Assembly (NCBI RefSeq): GCF_027579695.1
Contig: NC_083570.1
Coordinates: 98,730,463-98,794,462 of the forward strand
Reading direction: 5' to 3'
From: Neoarius graeffei
Taxonomy: Eukaryota > Chordata > Actinopteri > Siluriformes > Ariidae
DNA: 64,000 bases
Shown here: one piece after another, positions 50,282-62,824 of the stretch
Layout: each line of letters begins with the position of its first letter
How positions within the stretch are numbered: the first letter of the stretch is position 1
The notes under the pieces: generated by a model
Databases searched by the model: none
Told to the model about the DNA's origin: nothing
The model's input: the letters and a program-made list of their open reading frames with translations, nothing else
Made by a program: the position numbers and the translations under genes

Positions 50282-50626
50282 CCTCATCTCATTATCTCTA
50301 GCCGCTTTATCCTTCTACAGGGTTGCAGGCAAGCTGGAGCCTATCCCAGCTAACTACGGGCGAAAGGCGGGGTACACCCTGGACAAGTCGCCAGGTCATC
50401 ACAGGGCTGACACATAGACACAGACAACCATTCACACTCACACCTACGATCAATTTAGAGTCACCAGTTAACCTAACCTGCATGTCTTTGGGGGAAACCG
50501 GAGCACCCGGAGGAAACCCACGCAAACTCCACACAGAAAGACCCTCGCTGGCCCCGGGGCTCGAACCCAGGACCTTCTTGCTATGAGGCAACAGCGCTAA
50601 CCACTACACCACCGTGCCGCCCCATC
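50282..50626 (-). repeat. tRNA-derived SINE, family A, with target duplication
   Basis: ATCATCAAACC is repeated on both sides. The second duplication unit (51170-51182) shows the site without the SINE. Confidence 0.9.
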
Positions 50627-50701
50627 ATCAAACCTTTAATGGAAATAAAGTTATTCAGAGAAAAGCAAATCCTTTATCAAGAAAAAGTGTTTTCAACAAA
50701 A

Positions 50702-50996
50702 ACGTATGAGCCGGGGCGGTGTTGCCTCACAGCAAGAAGGTCCTGGGTTCAAGCCTTCGCCAGGAGGGCTTGAACCCAAGCTGTGTGGAGTTTGCGTGGT
50801 TTCCCCCAAAGGCAGGCAGGTTAGGCTAATTGGTGGCTCAAATTGACCGTAGATGTGAATGGTTGTATGTGTCAGCCCTGTGATGACCTGGCGACTTGTC
50901 CAGGGTGCACCCCGCCTCTCGCCCATAGTCAGCTGGGATAGGCTCCAGCTTACCTGCGGCCCTGTAGAACAGGATAAAGCGACTACAGATAATGGA
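50702..50996 (+). repeat. SINE family A, rearranged copy
   Basis: CAGCAAGAAGGTCCTGGGTT to AGCGACTACAGATAATGG, with the central part shortened. Matches the copy at 51255-51588, so it was present before the local duplication. Confidence 0.8.
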
Positions 50997-51254
50997 TGGA
51001 TCATATGAGCCACTATTATTTTCACCCCTACGTTTAATACTTTATTACAACCTCCAGGAAAACAGCACTGAGTTTCTCCTATAACATTTCGACTTGTAAA
51101 GATTAGTAAAAAGGGTTAGAAACAAATCCACCTTTTGGTGAAGTCGCTTCATCTTACACTGAAAAAAAAATCATCAAACCTTTAATGGAAATAAAGTTAT
51201 TCAGAGAAAAACAAATCCTTTATCAAGAAAAAGTGTTTTCAACAAAAACGTATG

Positions 51255-51588
51255 AGCCAAGGCAGTCCTGCCTCACAGCAAGAAGGTCCTGGGTTCAAGC
51301 CCAGCAGCTGGTGAGAGCTCAATCCCAGGACCAGCTGGCAAGGGCTTGAACCCAAACTGTGTGGAGTTTGCATGTTCTCCCCGTGGTTTCCCCCAAAGGC
51401 AGGCAGGTTAGGCTAATTGGTGGCTCAAATTGACCATAGGTGTGAATGGTTGTATGTGTCAGCCCTATGATGACCTGGTGACTTGTCCAGGGTGTACCCC
51501 GCCTCTTGCCCATAGTCAGCTGGGATAGGCTCCAGCTTGCCTGCAGCCCTGTAGGACAGGATAAGCGGCTACAGATAATGGATGGATC
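51255..51588 (+). repeat. SINE family A copy
   Basis: CAGCAAGAAGGTCCTGGGTT to AGCGGCTACAGATAATGG, within the second duplication unit. Confidence 0.85.
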
Positions 51589-51675
51589 ACATGAGCCACT
51601 ATTATTTTCACCCCTACGTTTAATACTTTATTACAACCTCCAGGAAAACAGCACTGAGTCTCTCCTATATAATTT

Positions 51676-52432
<757 letters not shown>

Positions 52433-52449
52433 TTATTTGTCATTTCTGT

Positions 52450-53370
52450 TACCAGTTACCATTCATGTTTCATTCCATCTAACCCACTAACTTCCTTGTT
52501 AAAAAATCCAGCTTGACCAGATGGAAGCTGGTCAGATCAACCTGGATTTTTCAGCGAGGTTGTTATTTATGTCTTACCTCCAGGCTCTGAAATGCTTTCC
52601 ATCTCTCCTGTGCTTCACAGGTTATACCTTTACATGAAAATAGAAACACAAAATATATTTTTTTATAAACATACTGTAGATGACTTCTTCAACATGAAAC
52701 CTCATTCTGCTAAAGTTTGCATTATACAGATAACCAAGCCGATTTGTTCTTACATGTTCTTAGATAGCTAACCCAGACTAAGAATGGGCATTTAGACAGC
52801 TAGCATGTCTGTCCATTTTAAGTCTGGTAACTCTTGATTATGTATTACTTTGCATTTTGTTGGAGCTATAAGTTGGAGGAAATAGAATGAAATGAAATCT
52901 AAAATTATATCTATAAATACAAAGAATGAAGTGATGGATAATACAGCATATGAGTTTGGATGCAAGTGCAGGTCAGAGTACACTGCCAGACACACTTATA
53001 AAACAAATCTATAATCAGGAACATTATTCAGGCAGAAAATTGGAAATCAGCAAACAGGTGAAATGAAGAAGAAGCAGAGATCAAGTTAAAAAAAAAAACT
53101 ATCAAAGTAAAACCTGGGAAATCCTGGAGCATGAGAACAAAGACTTAGTGGCATTGCTGATAAAGCGAGATTTCGCAATGATAATGTGAAAGTCTGGGCT
53201 ATTTAAGGATGAGTGTGATGGGAATGAGTAAGGCTGATCCACGAGCCAGTGATTAAAGCATGACAAAGTAAAAATAAAATGAAAGAGGAAGTGCTTAAAA
53301 GACCCTATATTAAAAAACGAAAAAAGGAAATGACATGAAAATGAAAAGGGAAAAAAAGCCCTAAATGATA
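52450..53370. other. No clear gene
   Basis: AT-rich sequence. One possible minus-strand small exon (52602-52578, ATG to GGAG/GTAAG) is discussed as a finding. Otherwise nothing recognised. Confidence 0.35.
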
Positions 53371-53759
53371 TACAGTCTGGTCCATAAGTATTTGCACAGT
53401 GACCCAATTTTCATAATTTTCATAAATGTAAATACAGAGGAGTTACCTCAAGGTGCAAATCACTGGTAACACTCAAGAACAGAAAGGCCAGATTAGGCTT
53501 TGCTAGAAAGCTTGTCAAGTTTGGAACAATATTCTTTGGACAGATTAAACCAAGATTAACTTGTCCCAGAATGATGGGAAGATAAGAACATGGAGAAGGA
53601 AAAGAAGGCCTCATGATCCAAAGCATACCACACCATCTGTAGTGGATATGTACATGTATGGCTCGGATTGGAACTGGATCACTGGTGTTTACTGATGATG
53701 TGGCTGCTGATAGAAGTAGCAAGATGAATTCTGAAGTGTATAGAGTTATACTTTCTGCT

Positions 53760-54005
53760 CAGATTCAGTCAAATGCTGCAAAACTGCTGGCGCTTCAGAG
53801 TACATATGGATAATGGCACAAAACATACTATGAAAGCAACCCAAGAGCTCCTTAAGGCAAAGAAATGGAAAGTTCTTAAATGGCCAAGTCAGACAGCCCA
53901 ACTGAGCAAGATAAAACTGAAGGCAGAAAGACCCACAAAGCAACAACAACTGAATGTAGCTACAGTAAAAGCCTGGCAAAGCATCCCAGAGGAAACTTAG
54001 CATTT
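53760..54005 (+). pseudogene. Tc1-type transposase C-terminal relic
   Basis: VHMDNGTKHTMKATQELLKA (second Asp context) then KWKVLKWPSQTAQLSKIKLK and AERPTKQQQLNVATVKAWQS. The final Glu region is lost. Confidence 0.7.
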
Positions 54006-54153
54006 GGTGATCTATGGGTTCCAGACATCAGGTGGATTTCATCCAGACTGCAAAAGATTTGCTTCCAAGTATTATAAATCGTCTATATATTTATAATTAT
54101 GTTTGTTTGTCCAATTACTTTTGAACCTCTGAAAATAGTAGTGTAAATAGAAT

Positions 54154-54408
54154 AGCCTCAATGAGGCTGTAGCTCATACCAGCCAAGACGCCCATAAAAT
54201 TGCAAATATGACAGGTGGCGCCACCATCTTAACAACTTTTATGCACACCCACCTGGGTAACATTGTATGTTTGATCAAAGTCCGATCAATCCTGTAGGAA
54301 AGTAGTGATTTTTGTAAATTGTGGACGGACGACAATGACGAACGGATGACGGACAGATGATGCATGATCGCATAAGCTCATCTGGCCTGGCCTGCAGCCG
54401 GATGAGCT
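54154..54408 (-). repeat. Hairpin-ended element
   Basis: AGCTCATC...GATGAGCT hairpin at 54375-54408 and AGCCTCAATGAGGCT at 54154-54168. CCGTCATCCGTTCGTC follows the first hairpin on the minus strand. Same family as 58444. Confidence 0.75.
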
Positions 54409-54464
54409 AAAAAAAATAATAAAAATGGCTGGAATTCCTAAATGGTTAATGTAATATGTTTGAA

Positions 54465-55150
54465 TTATCCATCCATCCATTTTCTTCTGCTTATCCAAAG
54501 TCAGGTCACGGTGGCAGGAGGCTAAGCATGGTATTCCAGGCGTCCCTCTCCCCAGCAATGCTTTCCGGTTCCTCCTGGGGGATCCCAAGGCAATCCTAGG
54601 CCAGATGAGATATATAATCTCTCTTTTTATGTTTTGGGTCTACCCTGAGGTCTCCTCCCAGTTGGACGTGCCCGGAAACCTCCAAAGGAAGGCACCCAGA
54701 AGGCATCCTAATCAGATGCTTGAACCACCTCAGCTGACTCTTTTTGACATGAAGGAGTAGTGACTCTCCTCCGAGATCCCACCGGATGTCTGAGCTCCTC
54801 ACCCTATCTGTAAGGGAGAGCCCAGCCACCCTACGGAGAAAGCTTATTTCAGCCGCTTGTATCCACGATCTCATCCTTTCGGTCACTACCCAAAGCTCAT
54901 GACCATGGGTGAGGGTTGGAACGTAGATTGACTGGTGAATCAAAAGCGTTGCCTTCTAGCTCAGCTCCTTCTTCACCACTACGGACCGGTACAACGCCCA
55001 CATTACTGCTGACGCCACCCCGATCCGCCTGTCCATCTCACGCTCCATTTTACCATCACTTGTGAACAAGACCCCAAGCTACTTGAACTCCTTCACTTGG
55101 GGCAGCAACTCACTCCCAACCTGGAGGGAGCTCTCCACTGTTTTCCGGAC
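54465..55150 (-). pseudogene. LINE reverse-transcriptase C-terminal fragment
   Basis: Minus-strand LTHGHELWVVTERMRSWIQA, EISFLRRVAGLSLTDRVRSS and LLLHVKKSQLRWFKHLIRMP match the C-terminal region of a common fish LINE. 3' end includes CATCCATCCATTTTCTTCTG. Frame is broken toward 55150. Confidence 0.8.
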
Positions 55151-55224
55151 GAGATGTTTAAATTAATGCTTAATTAATGTCTATGCTTTAATCACGTCTT
55201 GATTGGGTGATTAAAATCCTTTGT

Positions 55225-55557
55225 GGTGGTGTCAGTTGAAGTCCCTCCTGTGCCAGGACCTGGTCTTCCCAGACAGTCTCCCATCCCAGTACTAACCTGA
55301 GGCACATTGGGCAGCACCGATCTCCATTTCTATAGCCCTTGGCCTCTCGCCTAGTATATAGCTATGGTTACAGTGGGGGGCTAGTCCTCTGGTAACCTCA
55401 AGAGTTTGACTCCCTACTCACATCTCTATTGCAGTGGCAGAAGGTACCATTTTCATGATGGTCTTTGGTACGACCCAACCACGAGTACAACTCTCAATCT
55501 CCCAGTTTAGAGGCGGATACGATAAATACTAGGCCAGCTCGTGGTCTTGTAGTGGTG
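55225..55557 (-). repeat. SINE family B with 5S rRNA-like 3' part
   Basis: On the minus strand the tRNA-like head (ACCACGAGCTGGCCTAGT) leads into the family B body. The end reads GGTTAGTACTGGGATGGGAG then ACTGTCTGGGAAGACCAGGT, close to the 3' half of 5S rRNA. The + copy at 17303 has the same body up to CCCAATGTGCC but not the 5S-like part. Confidence 0.65.
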
Positions 55558-55619
55558 TACAGAGACATAATTATGAAAATTGCGTCACTGTCCAAATACT
55601 TATGGACCTGGTTGTATAG

Positions 55620-56225
55620 AGGAATGCTTTATTGACTGAAACTACATTTAAAGACATATGTTTAGAATGATCTGAGCTTTGACTGTCCAATAAAAAGTGG
55701 TTTTAAGTCCACAACGAATACAAAAATAAATTACTCAGCAATAAGCAGTACATGCATGACTACTTTTAAAGTGCAGACAGTGATTCCTAAATGTGTGTTA
55801 AAGGTACACTTTATTACATACACTGTATTGCTTTTCAAGGTAACTCAACGTACAGCCAACACACCCATGAGGAATCTACCTCAGTGACCCCATGACCTTA
55901 AAAGATACAGTATAGTATTGTTTTATCTGGGAGTGAGACAAGTTTAAAAGGTAAATATCCTGCTGTGATGGGAGGGACACACCTATAATAGCATGGAGGG
56001 CAATTCCACTCCAGTCTAGTTCGGTCACAACATGAATGATGTATGTATGAGTGTGTAGGTGTGTGGGTGTGGTGAGTGAAGAATACAAGCGAGAACTAGT
56101 TTCTTCTATGACGTACAGCATACAGTGAATTAGCAGATGCCTTTATGCAGCATGACTTTGGCTCAATGAAATAAAATCTTCCAATAAACGTTGCCAGGCA
56201 AAACAAACCTCGCCCAGCAGCACTT
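55620..56225. other. No feature recognised
   Basis: Intergenic, no coding or repeat family identified. Confidence 0.35.
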
Positions 56226-56227
56226 AT

Positions 56228-56583
56228 TTTATACCTCCATCCATTATCTGTAGCTGCTTCTGTGCAGGGCTACAGATAAGCTGGAGCCTATCCCAGCTGA
56301 CTATGGGCAAGAGGCAGGGTACAGCCTGGACAAGTCGCCAGGTCATCGCAGGGCTGACACATAGAGACAAACAACCATTCATACCTACAGTCAATTTAGA
56401 GCCACCAATTAGCCTAACCTGCATGTCTTTGGACTGTGGGGGAAACCGAAGCACCCAGAGGAAACCCACGCAGACAACATGCAAACTCCACACAGAAAGG
56501 CCCTTGTCGGCCGTTGGGCTTGAACCCAGGACCTTCTTGCTGTGAGGGGACAGCGCTAACCACTACACCACCATGCCACCTTA
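56228..56583 (-). repeat. SINE family A copy
   Basis: GGAGCCTATCCCAGCTGACT to AACCACTACACCACCATGCC, minus strand. Confidence 0.85.
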
Positions 56584-56599
56584 TTTTATACCTATATTT

Positions 56600-57176
56600 T
56601 GATAATGGTAATATTTCTCAATCATCAGCTGTCAGGTTATAGTCCTATGAAAATCCACAACCTTGAGTTTGACATTTCAAAGTCATTCAAGGTCAAAGGT
56701 CATGGCAGCAACTGAAAGCCCATATGGGACTCCTTATATGTTGATAATGGTAAACATCTGGCTATCATGAACCATTTTAAAGTTATAGCCCTTTGAAAAC
56801 CCATGGCCTTCAGTTTGACCTTTCAAGGTCACTCAAGGTCAAAGATCATGGTGCCAAATGAAAGGCACCATGGGAGTTCCTATATGCTCATAATAATAAA
56901 CATTTGTCTATCAGCAACCATTTTTGAGTTATAATGGAAAATATGTTACTTTGACTGAAAGGTTGACCTTTCTGGTGACCTTGACCTTCACCTTAACCTG
57001 ATTACCCCCAGAATTTAATCAGGTACTCTACGGACCATTGCCCACCTACCCTGAAAATTTGAAGTCAATCAGTGCAACCTTCTAGACATTAGATAGTTAA
57101 CAGACAGACACACAAACAAACAAACTGCACTGATTACAATACCTCACCCTGCTTACTCCGTCCCAGGCGAGGTAAC
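56600..57176 (-). repeat. Hairpin-headed, about 147-bp module element
   Basis: TACCTCACC...GGCGAGGTA hairpin at 57140-57174 ends the element (head on the minus strand). Modules with TTATAG/TTATAA starts at 56636, 56783 and 56929 include TCAAGGTCAAAGGTCATGG. Same head as 62825. Confidence 0.75.
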
Positions 57177-57589
57177 TGGCACAATAGTATTTAATAGGAC
57201 TCTCAGCATTTAAGAAAAGTTGACGTAGAAACCTGGTATTGGTCCAACATCCTGTTTGGCTTTCGTGATCCAAAGTTGTGCTCATTTTTCATAACAACCC
57301 TACCAGTGTTGGGCCAAGGTCAGCTGACGTTGGGCGACTGGCTGAAAGACTGAGGTTGATCAGTAAACAGGTGCTGCTGATCACAAGTACGGTGGTCATG
57401 AACAAGAACCCAGACCATATGACTGGTCATGTTATAAAGTTTGGAGTTTGTTGATGTGCAGTGCATTATGAGAGTACTTGGGGAGTGCTTCTGATTAAAG
57501 CATGGCAAAGTGTTTTAGTCAAATGTAATTAAAATGGAAGATAAAAGACAAATATAAGCAATAATAATGAGGAAGTACTTTAATTAAAC

Positions 57590-57770
57590 CAAGGAATGGG
57601 GGAAGCCATGACCTAATGGTTAGAGAAGCAGCTTTGGGACCAGAAGTTTGCTGGTTTGATTCTCTGGACCAGGAATGGCTGGAGTGCCCTTGAACAAGAC
57701 ATCTAACTCCCAGGCTGTTCTGGATAAGAGTGTCTGCTAAATGCCGATAATGTAATGTAATTATTTGAAG
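57590..57770 (+). repeat. tRNA-derived SINE, family C
   Basis: CATGACCTAATGGTTAGAGA and GCTGGTTTGATTCTCTGG supply the two promoter boxes; the tail is CTGGATAAGAGTGTCTGCTA then AATGTAATGTAA. Confidence 0.75.
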
Positions 57771-58440
57771 AAGAAAAGAAAAAAAACTATAGGGAGGCTA
57801 TGTTGGTCTCCCTATCCAACATTGTGTTCACTTTTTATAACAACCCTACCAATGTTGGGCCAAGTTTCGTTGATCCTGGATCGCTGAAAGTCTATTGGCT
57901 CTGAACAAAATTACATTGGGCTAATGTTGGCCAGTTTGCTACCTGATATCAGTCTTCATTTAAAGGCAGACAATGACTCAGCTCTTTGCACCACCAGGAG
58001 AAGTTCATTCCGCCACCCTGGTGCCAGATCAGAGAAGAATCTTGAAGCATGGGCACTTTGAGAGATATCGGGTTAAGTTAGGTTAAGCTGTGCTCAAGGT
58101 TGGGAACATGGTGTGGAGAAGGATGTGATGAGTGCCTTCATGTGGGTGGGTGGTCACTTTTTTTTTTTTGGTTTTGCAAGAAAGCTACAGTGAAGCTAAG
58201 TGGTGTAACAAGGTGATGTGGGAGATTAGTGTGGTTTAGAAACAGCTGCACTGTTTCCTTGATTTGGCCCAAACAAAAAAGATAATAGAAAAAGGCTACT
58301 AAAAAGATTGCCACCACCCTAAACCTCCTTTCTAACAAAACCCAACAAACACATCAACTACTCCTTCGTTCTGGTGATCTCGATTACTATGTGATGTCCT
58401 TTCTGTCAAGAAGCGGTACCTGACCATTTGTTTCAACATT
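57771..58440. other. Old repeat sequence, no gene
   Basis: CATAACAACCCTACCA-TGTTGGGCCAAG words near 57835 match 57290-57315, so an old dispersed repeat is present twice. Nothing coding. Confidence 0.4.
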
Positions 58441-58443
58441 ATT

Positions 58444-58990
58444 AGCTCATCTAGCCGACAGGCGATGAGCTTATGCCATCATGTGTTGTCCGTCGTCCAT
58501 CCGTTATCCAGCGTCCGTCCGTCATCCAGCGTCCATCCGTCGTCGTCCACATTTCACGAAAATAGCTGCTTCTTCTCTCTCTCAATTCTTCACCGATTTT
58601 TATTCTTTTTGGCAGGAAGGTAGGTCTGCCTGGGGTCCAGATGGCTTCTACCCAAATTTGCATAATTGCAATTAATAATGAAGATATGGGGTAATTAAGC
58701 CCTAACAAGCAGTTTCCACACAAATGGCTTCTTCTCCCTCAATTCTTCGCTGATTTTGATTCTCTCTGACATGAAGGTAGGGGTACCTAGGGTGCATAGA
58801 ACTTCTACCCAGATTTGCTTAATTACAATTATGAATGAAGTTATGGACTAATTAAGCCTTAATGAGCAGTTCAACAAAAATAGCTTCTTCTCGGTCAATT
58901 CCTCGCTCTTTTGGATTCTTTCTGGCAAATAGGTAGGTATTCCTAGGGTGTATATAGCTTCTATATATCGCTTGTATATAGTGTACAGTA
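58444..58990 (+). repeat. Hairpin plus about 157-bp tandem-module element
   Basis: AGCTCATC...GATGAGCT hairpin at 58444-58471, then CCGTCCGTCATCCAGCGTCC. Modules begin GCTTCTTCTC at about 58570, 58727 and 58883. Confidence 0.8.
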
Positions 58991-58999
58991 TATAGCTTG

Positions 59000-59985
59000 C
59001 AACATTTATTGCGCAAGGTGGCCCACTTTAGATCGTTCCTTCTGGACTAGATAGGGCCAGAGTGAGCTACACCACCACTGACAGTCTCGTTTCACGTTAC
59101 CAAGAAGAAAAAAAAAACTGTGGAATGCGATTTAAAGATATATACTGTATATTCATTCACTCATTCATCTTCAGGAACCAATTTAGTGTAACAGTGTAGA
59201 TCTACTGAACTTGAAGGTTCTCATGCTGACATGGTGAGAATATGCAAAGAACCTTCTACACTTCTACTGCAACAGAAGTTTCAGGCTTTTTATGTATGCC
59301 ATTTCAATGTCTTTAATAGTGATCTGTGAATTGAAAATGTATTTAAGTTAGTCATTCAACTCAATTGCTCTGAAATAACTGTACATTTAATGAAACATGC
59401 AGAGAAATACACACCTATGACCCCTAGTCATGGATAAGTTTATACATAGGTGCAGATACAGGCAGTGGTAAGACAGTGAGTCAGACTTTAGCCCTGTAGT
59501 TTGATGAGGCAGCATGAATCAGATGCGAGACGCAGGTGAGCAGACCCAGACAGGAAGCAGACGTTGAATATTTCACCACCATTTATGCCGACGCTACTTT
59601 TCTTGCTGCTGAGATCACTGGATCAGGCCACCTTCCACCTGACATCACCTCACAGGGAAAGTCCTGGCTCAATCCCAAAGTGTCGAAGTGTCACGTATCA
59701 CTACTCAAATATTATTGAAGAATTATAATATCACATTACTTAAAAGACTTTTTCATGATACAGGAAACATATTACTGAACACAGTATTGAATTTCTCTGA
59801 GGTTAAGGAAGAGATCACATTCACAAGCAAAAGAGTGGCTCTTTATGACTCAGGAGGGAGAAATTAATGATTTCCACAAACATTCTCTTAAACACATACT
59901 TTTATAGAAAAGCAATAGAGAGAAGCAAAAGGGAATAGCTAAAGCAACAAAGAAAAGCATTTATTTTCTTCTTTAATTTTTTTTC
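59000..59985. other. No gene supported
   Basis: Contains a short open frame at 59536-59718 without recognisable similarity and AT-rich sequence. Confidence 0.35.
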
Positions 59986-59989
59986 TTAT

Positions 59990-60790
59990 TCTTTTATAGA
60001 TTTATTCTTTTTTTTAATAACGGACTCCCTTGGGATCACCACCTTATGAGTGGTGAGGCGGTTTGCATGTCCCAGTGACCCCTAGAGCTTTGTTGACTGG
60101 AGTTTCACACTTCTGGTAGGGTCTCCCATGCAGAACAGGTCGAAGGGTAGGGGCCAGACGAAGAATGATCCCCCCCACTGCCTTGTGGGTATCTTCGGGA
60201 GGAGTAAAGGCTAAGGAGTAAACCTGAATAAATCTGGAGTGGAGCCCTAAGGCAGTTGAACAGTGTATTACATTGCCTTCCAGCAACTCCTGCAGATGCA
60301 CTGATACCAAATTGTACTGGTTCATCCTTTCCTTTGGGTTATACTAGTAATGCCGTGAGGGGACTCTTGACATACAGGCAGCCCAAGGCTTCCATATCCT
60401 TCCACCCAGGCCTTGTAGCACAAATGGAGAGGACACTCCATCGATGCCACGCTTGATATTGGCAAAACACAGGAAATGACAGTTACCGGTGATAAGCCTC
60501 ATCCAATTGGTGTAGGTAGGGGCACCAGGACGTACTTCCGATGGTGGGAGAGATCATTGCATCTCACTGGACAGCTACCACCTGCCTCAAGCTGGGCAGC
60601 CCCCAGCCAGTGAGGTGCTGTCCTGCCACAGTCCTGCCTGCTCCATGGAGTGCGTAGGGCTTAGAGCAAAACTCGACAAGGAGGCTGCAAACCCGCACCC
60701 GGCAATAACACAAGATACAAGAATACTCCAGCTCTTCGCGTCGCAAGCTGGAACGTTTGTACTATGTCCACTGGACTGACCTTCGTACTA
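59990..60790 (+). mobile_element. LINE 5' end, truncated
   Basis: A GC-richer block ends in LRVASWNVCTMSTGLT (about 60735-60782), the opening of an endonuclease domain (WNV start) typical of LINE ORF2. The rest of ORF2 is absent. Upstream sequence is the presumed 5' UTR. Confidence 0.6.
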
Positions 60791-61099
60791 TGTCTTTTTT
60801 ATGACACTCCATAACTGAATAATAAGACCTAAAGGAATTAAATAATCTAATATAATGACATAATGTAATAGTGTTGTCACTTGGACCTTGTTATTTCTTG
60901 CGATTTTATGTCTAATTTACATATAATCAGCACCCTGTTATATAACAGGTCAGAAACTGTCTTATGAAGAATGCCTTTGTGTTTGTGAAAACACTCGTGA
61001 TATACCGACAAGAAAATATATAGTGAAATAAATTGATTATGATAGCTATAGCATACATGTTATAACATACATATTGTAATACGCAATGAACCATCGACC

Positions 61100-61572
61100 A
61101 GTTTTGATTTGAACCGTGGTGTTCCGCAAGGCTCCTGTCTAGGTCCGCTGTTGTTTTCTGTGTACACTAGTGAGCTGTTCACTATCATCAGCCACCATCT
61201 ACCTAGTGTTCACTGTTATGCAGACTATATGCAATTCTATCTTGCGTTCAAACCGAATGACAGTACGGCACAGGGCACAGCCACCTTTGCAATGGAAGTT
61301 TGTTTGCAGGATGTACACCAGTGGATGATAAGGGACAGATTGCTGGTCAACAATGATAAAACCAAGTTTATGATGATCGGCACCAAGGCACAGCTGAAGA
61401 AAGCCCTATGACCAGCCTGACAGTAGGTGAATTTGAGATCCAACCCACCAGTGATCCTGTCAGGAACCTGGGAGTCTCGTTTGACAGTACCTTCAGTCTC
61501 AGCAGACACATCACTAAAACCTGCAAAAGTGCATTTTACCATCTGCACAACATCAGAAGGATCAGGAAATAC
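61100..61572 (+). pseudogene. L2-type reverse-transcriptase fragment
   Basis: RGVPQGSCLGPLLFSVYTSE and VHCYADYMQFYLAFKP hold motifs of the RT palm; the catalytic YADD is YADY. A frameshift near 61408 leads to RNLGVSFDSTFSLSRHITKT and LHNIRRIRKY. It is cut by a SINE at 61573. Confidence 0.85.
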
Positions 61573-61943
61573 CATCCATCCATTATCTGTAGCCACTTAT
61601 CCCGTGCAGGGTCACTGGCAAGCTAGAGCCTATCCCAGCTGACTATGGGCAAGAGGCAGGGTACACCCTGGACAAGTCACCAGGTCATTGCAGGGCTGAT
61701 ACATAGAGATAAACAACCATTCACACTCACATTCACACCTACGGTCAAGTTAAAGCTACCAATCAGCCTAACCTGTATATCTTTGGACTGTGGGGGAAAC
61801 TGGAGCACCCAGAGGAAACCCACACAGACACAGGGAGAACATGCAAACTCCACACAGAAAGGCCCCCCGTTGGCCACTGGGCTCAAACCCAAAACCTTCT
61901 TGCTGTGAGGCGACAGCACTAACCACTACACCACCGTGCCGCC
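61573..61943 (-). repeat. SINE family A copy
   Basis: GAGCCTATCCCAGCTGACTA to AACCACTACACCACCGTGCC. Directly joined to the L2 fragment. Confidence 0.85.
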
Positions 61944-61946
61944 TGA

Positions 61947-62020
61947 TCAAACCATGAAACTGATAAAAGTTTCTTCATGGTTCCCCGTGAACTAATAAAA
62001 AAGGGTGAACGAACACAGTC
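61947..62020 (+). repeat. Fragment of the THAP/SWIM transposon family
   Basis: CATGAAACTGATAAAAGTTT and GGTGAACGAACACAG match 6303-6368 of copy 1. Confidence 0.65.
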
Positions 62021-62079
62021 ATTGGATGGTTTCTTGGTTCGTTTACATACGCAAAGGAAGGGTTTTGGTCATGGCCACT

Positions 62080-62790
62080 TTTAAAGTGCATATCACGGGC
62101 AAATTCAGGAGCAAGATCAATGTAATCCTCCTATTTTATATTAAACTTTGGTCAAATATCTGTCACATTTTGCATTTTGTGCAATTTTTTTTACCTTGCG
62201 CAATACCAGAAAAACTCCGTTGAAATCAAGCCATTTGAGGCGAATTCGTCCGCCTCTGAAAAAACTTGGCATTTGGATTTCCCGGGAAACATTGATTTTC
62301 ATGACGTCGCATGCGGGACGCCTCCCTCTGAATCCTACATCAGTGCTGGTTTGTTTATGAGAAAACGACCTGCTGGTTTTCTGCAAATTTCTTCAACGTT
62401 ATCACATAATTATTAAAATGGTTAACAGATGTATTGTAGGAGGGTGTAGCAACATTACATTCTTCATCCAAAGGTGAAGTAACATTGCGCTCAGGTGACA
62501 ATTCCATATTTCAATGCAAAATCGCTAGTTGCTAAACTTGGTCTACACAGGCTGTGCACTGAAACCGTGCAAGCTCGCGCAGCCTGCTGGCGCTTCTGCA
62601 GGTGATGTCACGAATCTGGCTCCAGACTCCCTTGGGATTTTTCCAGACGTGTTTTGTTATTTTATTTTATTTTTTTCTGCTGTAGACAGATGGCCTTGTG
62701 CAAAATTACCCTTCTGGATGAGTGTGTAAAGGGACATACTTTCATAAAAAATAAACAAATCTGGTCCAGGATATGCACTTTAAACTCCAT
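62080..62790 (+). repeat. THAP-containing repeat, copy 2
   Basis: Same order as 22215-22875. [12 protein letters not shown] at 62418 breaks off after GTAGCAACATTAC, so the THAP part is shortened. Later GCTGTGCACTGAAACCGTGC and GTGTAAAGGGACATACTTTC agree. Confidence 0.75.
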
Positions 62791-62824
62791 TGATAAAAAC
62801 TTCCCCGCTCTGTTGATTTATTAT

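Larger units (their letters stand above)
50195..51675. repeat. Tandem duplication containing SINEs
   Basis: TTGTAAAGATTAGTAAAAAG, AAATCCACCTTTTGGTGAAG, GTGTTTTCAACAAAAACGTA and CCCCTACGTTTAATACTTTA occur in the same order at 50200-51080 and 51090-51660. The first unit holds an added SINE at 50282-50626. Confidence 0.85.
53373..55614 (+). mobile_element. Decayed Tc1-like transposon holding three other repeats
   Basis: CAGTCTGGTCCATAAGTATT pairs with AATACTTATGGACCTGG, TA on both sides. The interior has a broken transposase to about 54000, then inserted elements at 54154-54408, 54465-55150 and 55225-55557. Confidence 0.8.

Noticed and set aside
53102..54003. Minus-strand open frames of about 85-101 codons
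   Set aside because: Antisense to a decayed Tc1-like transposase or in AT-rich sequence, without domains.
55235..55300. 5S rRNA gene
   Set aside because: Only the 3' half matches and it is diverged and joined to a SINE body.
59485..59718. Possible small gene at 59.5 kb (ATG near 59514 with CAG/GTGAGC donor, then an open frame)
   Set aside because: No recognised similarity, no second exon in phase, and the flanks are repeat rich.
60044..60325. Minus-strand 93-codon frame
   Set aside because: Lies antisense in the 5' region of a LINE whose real coding start is on the plus strand at about 60735.
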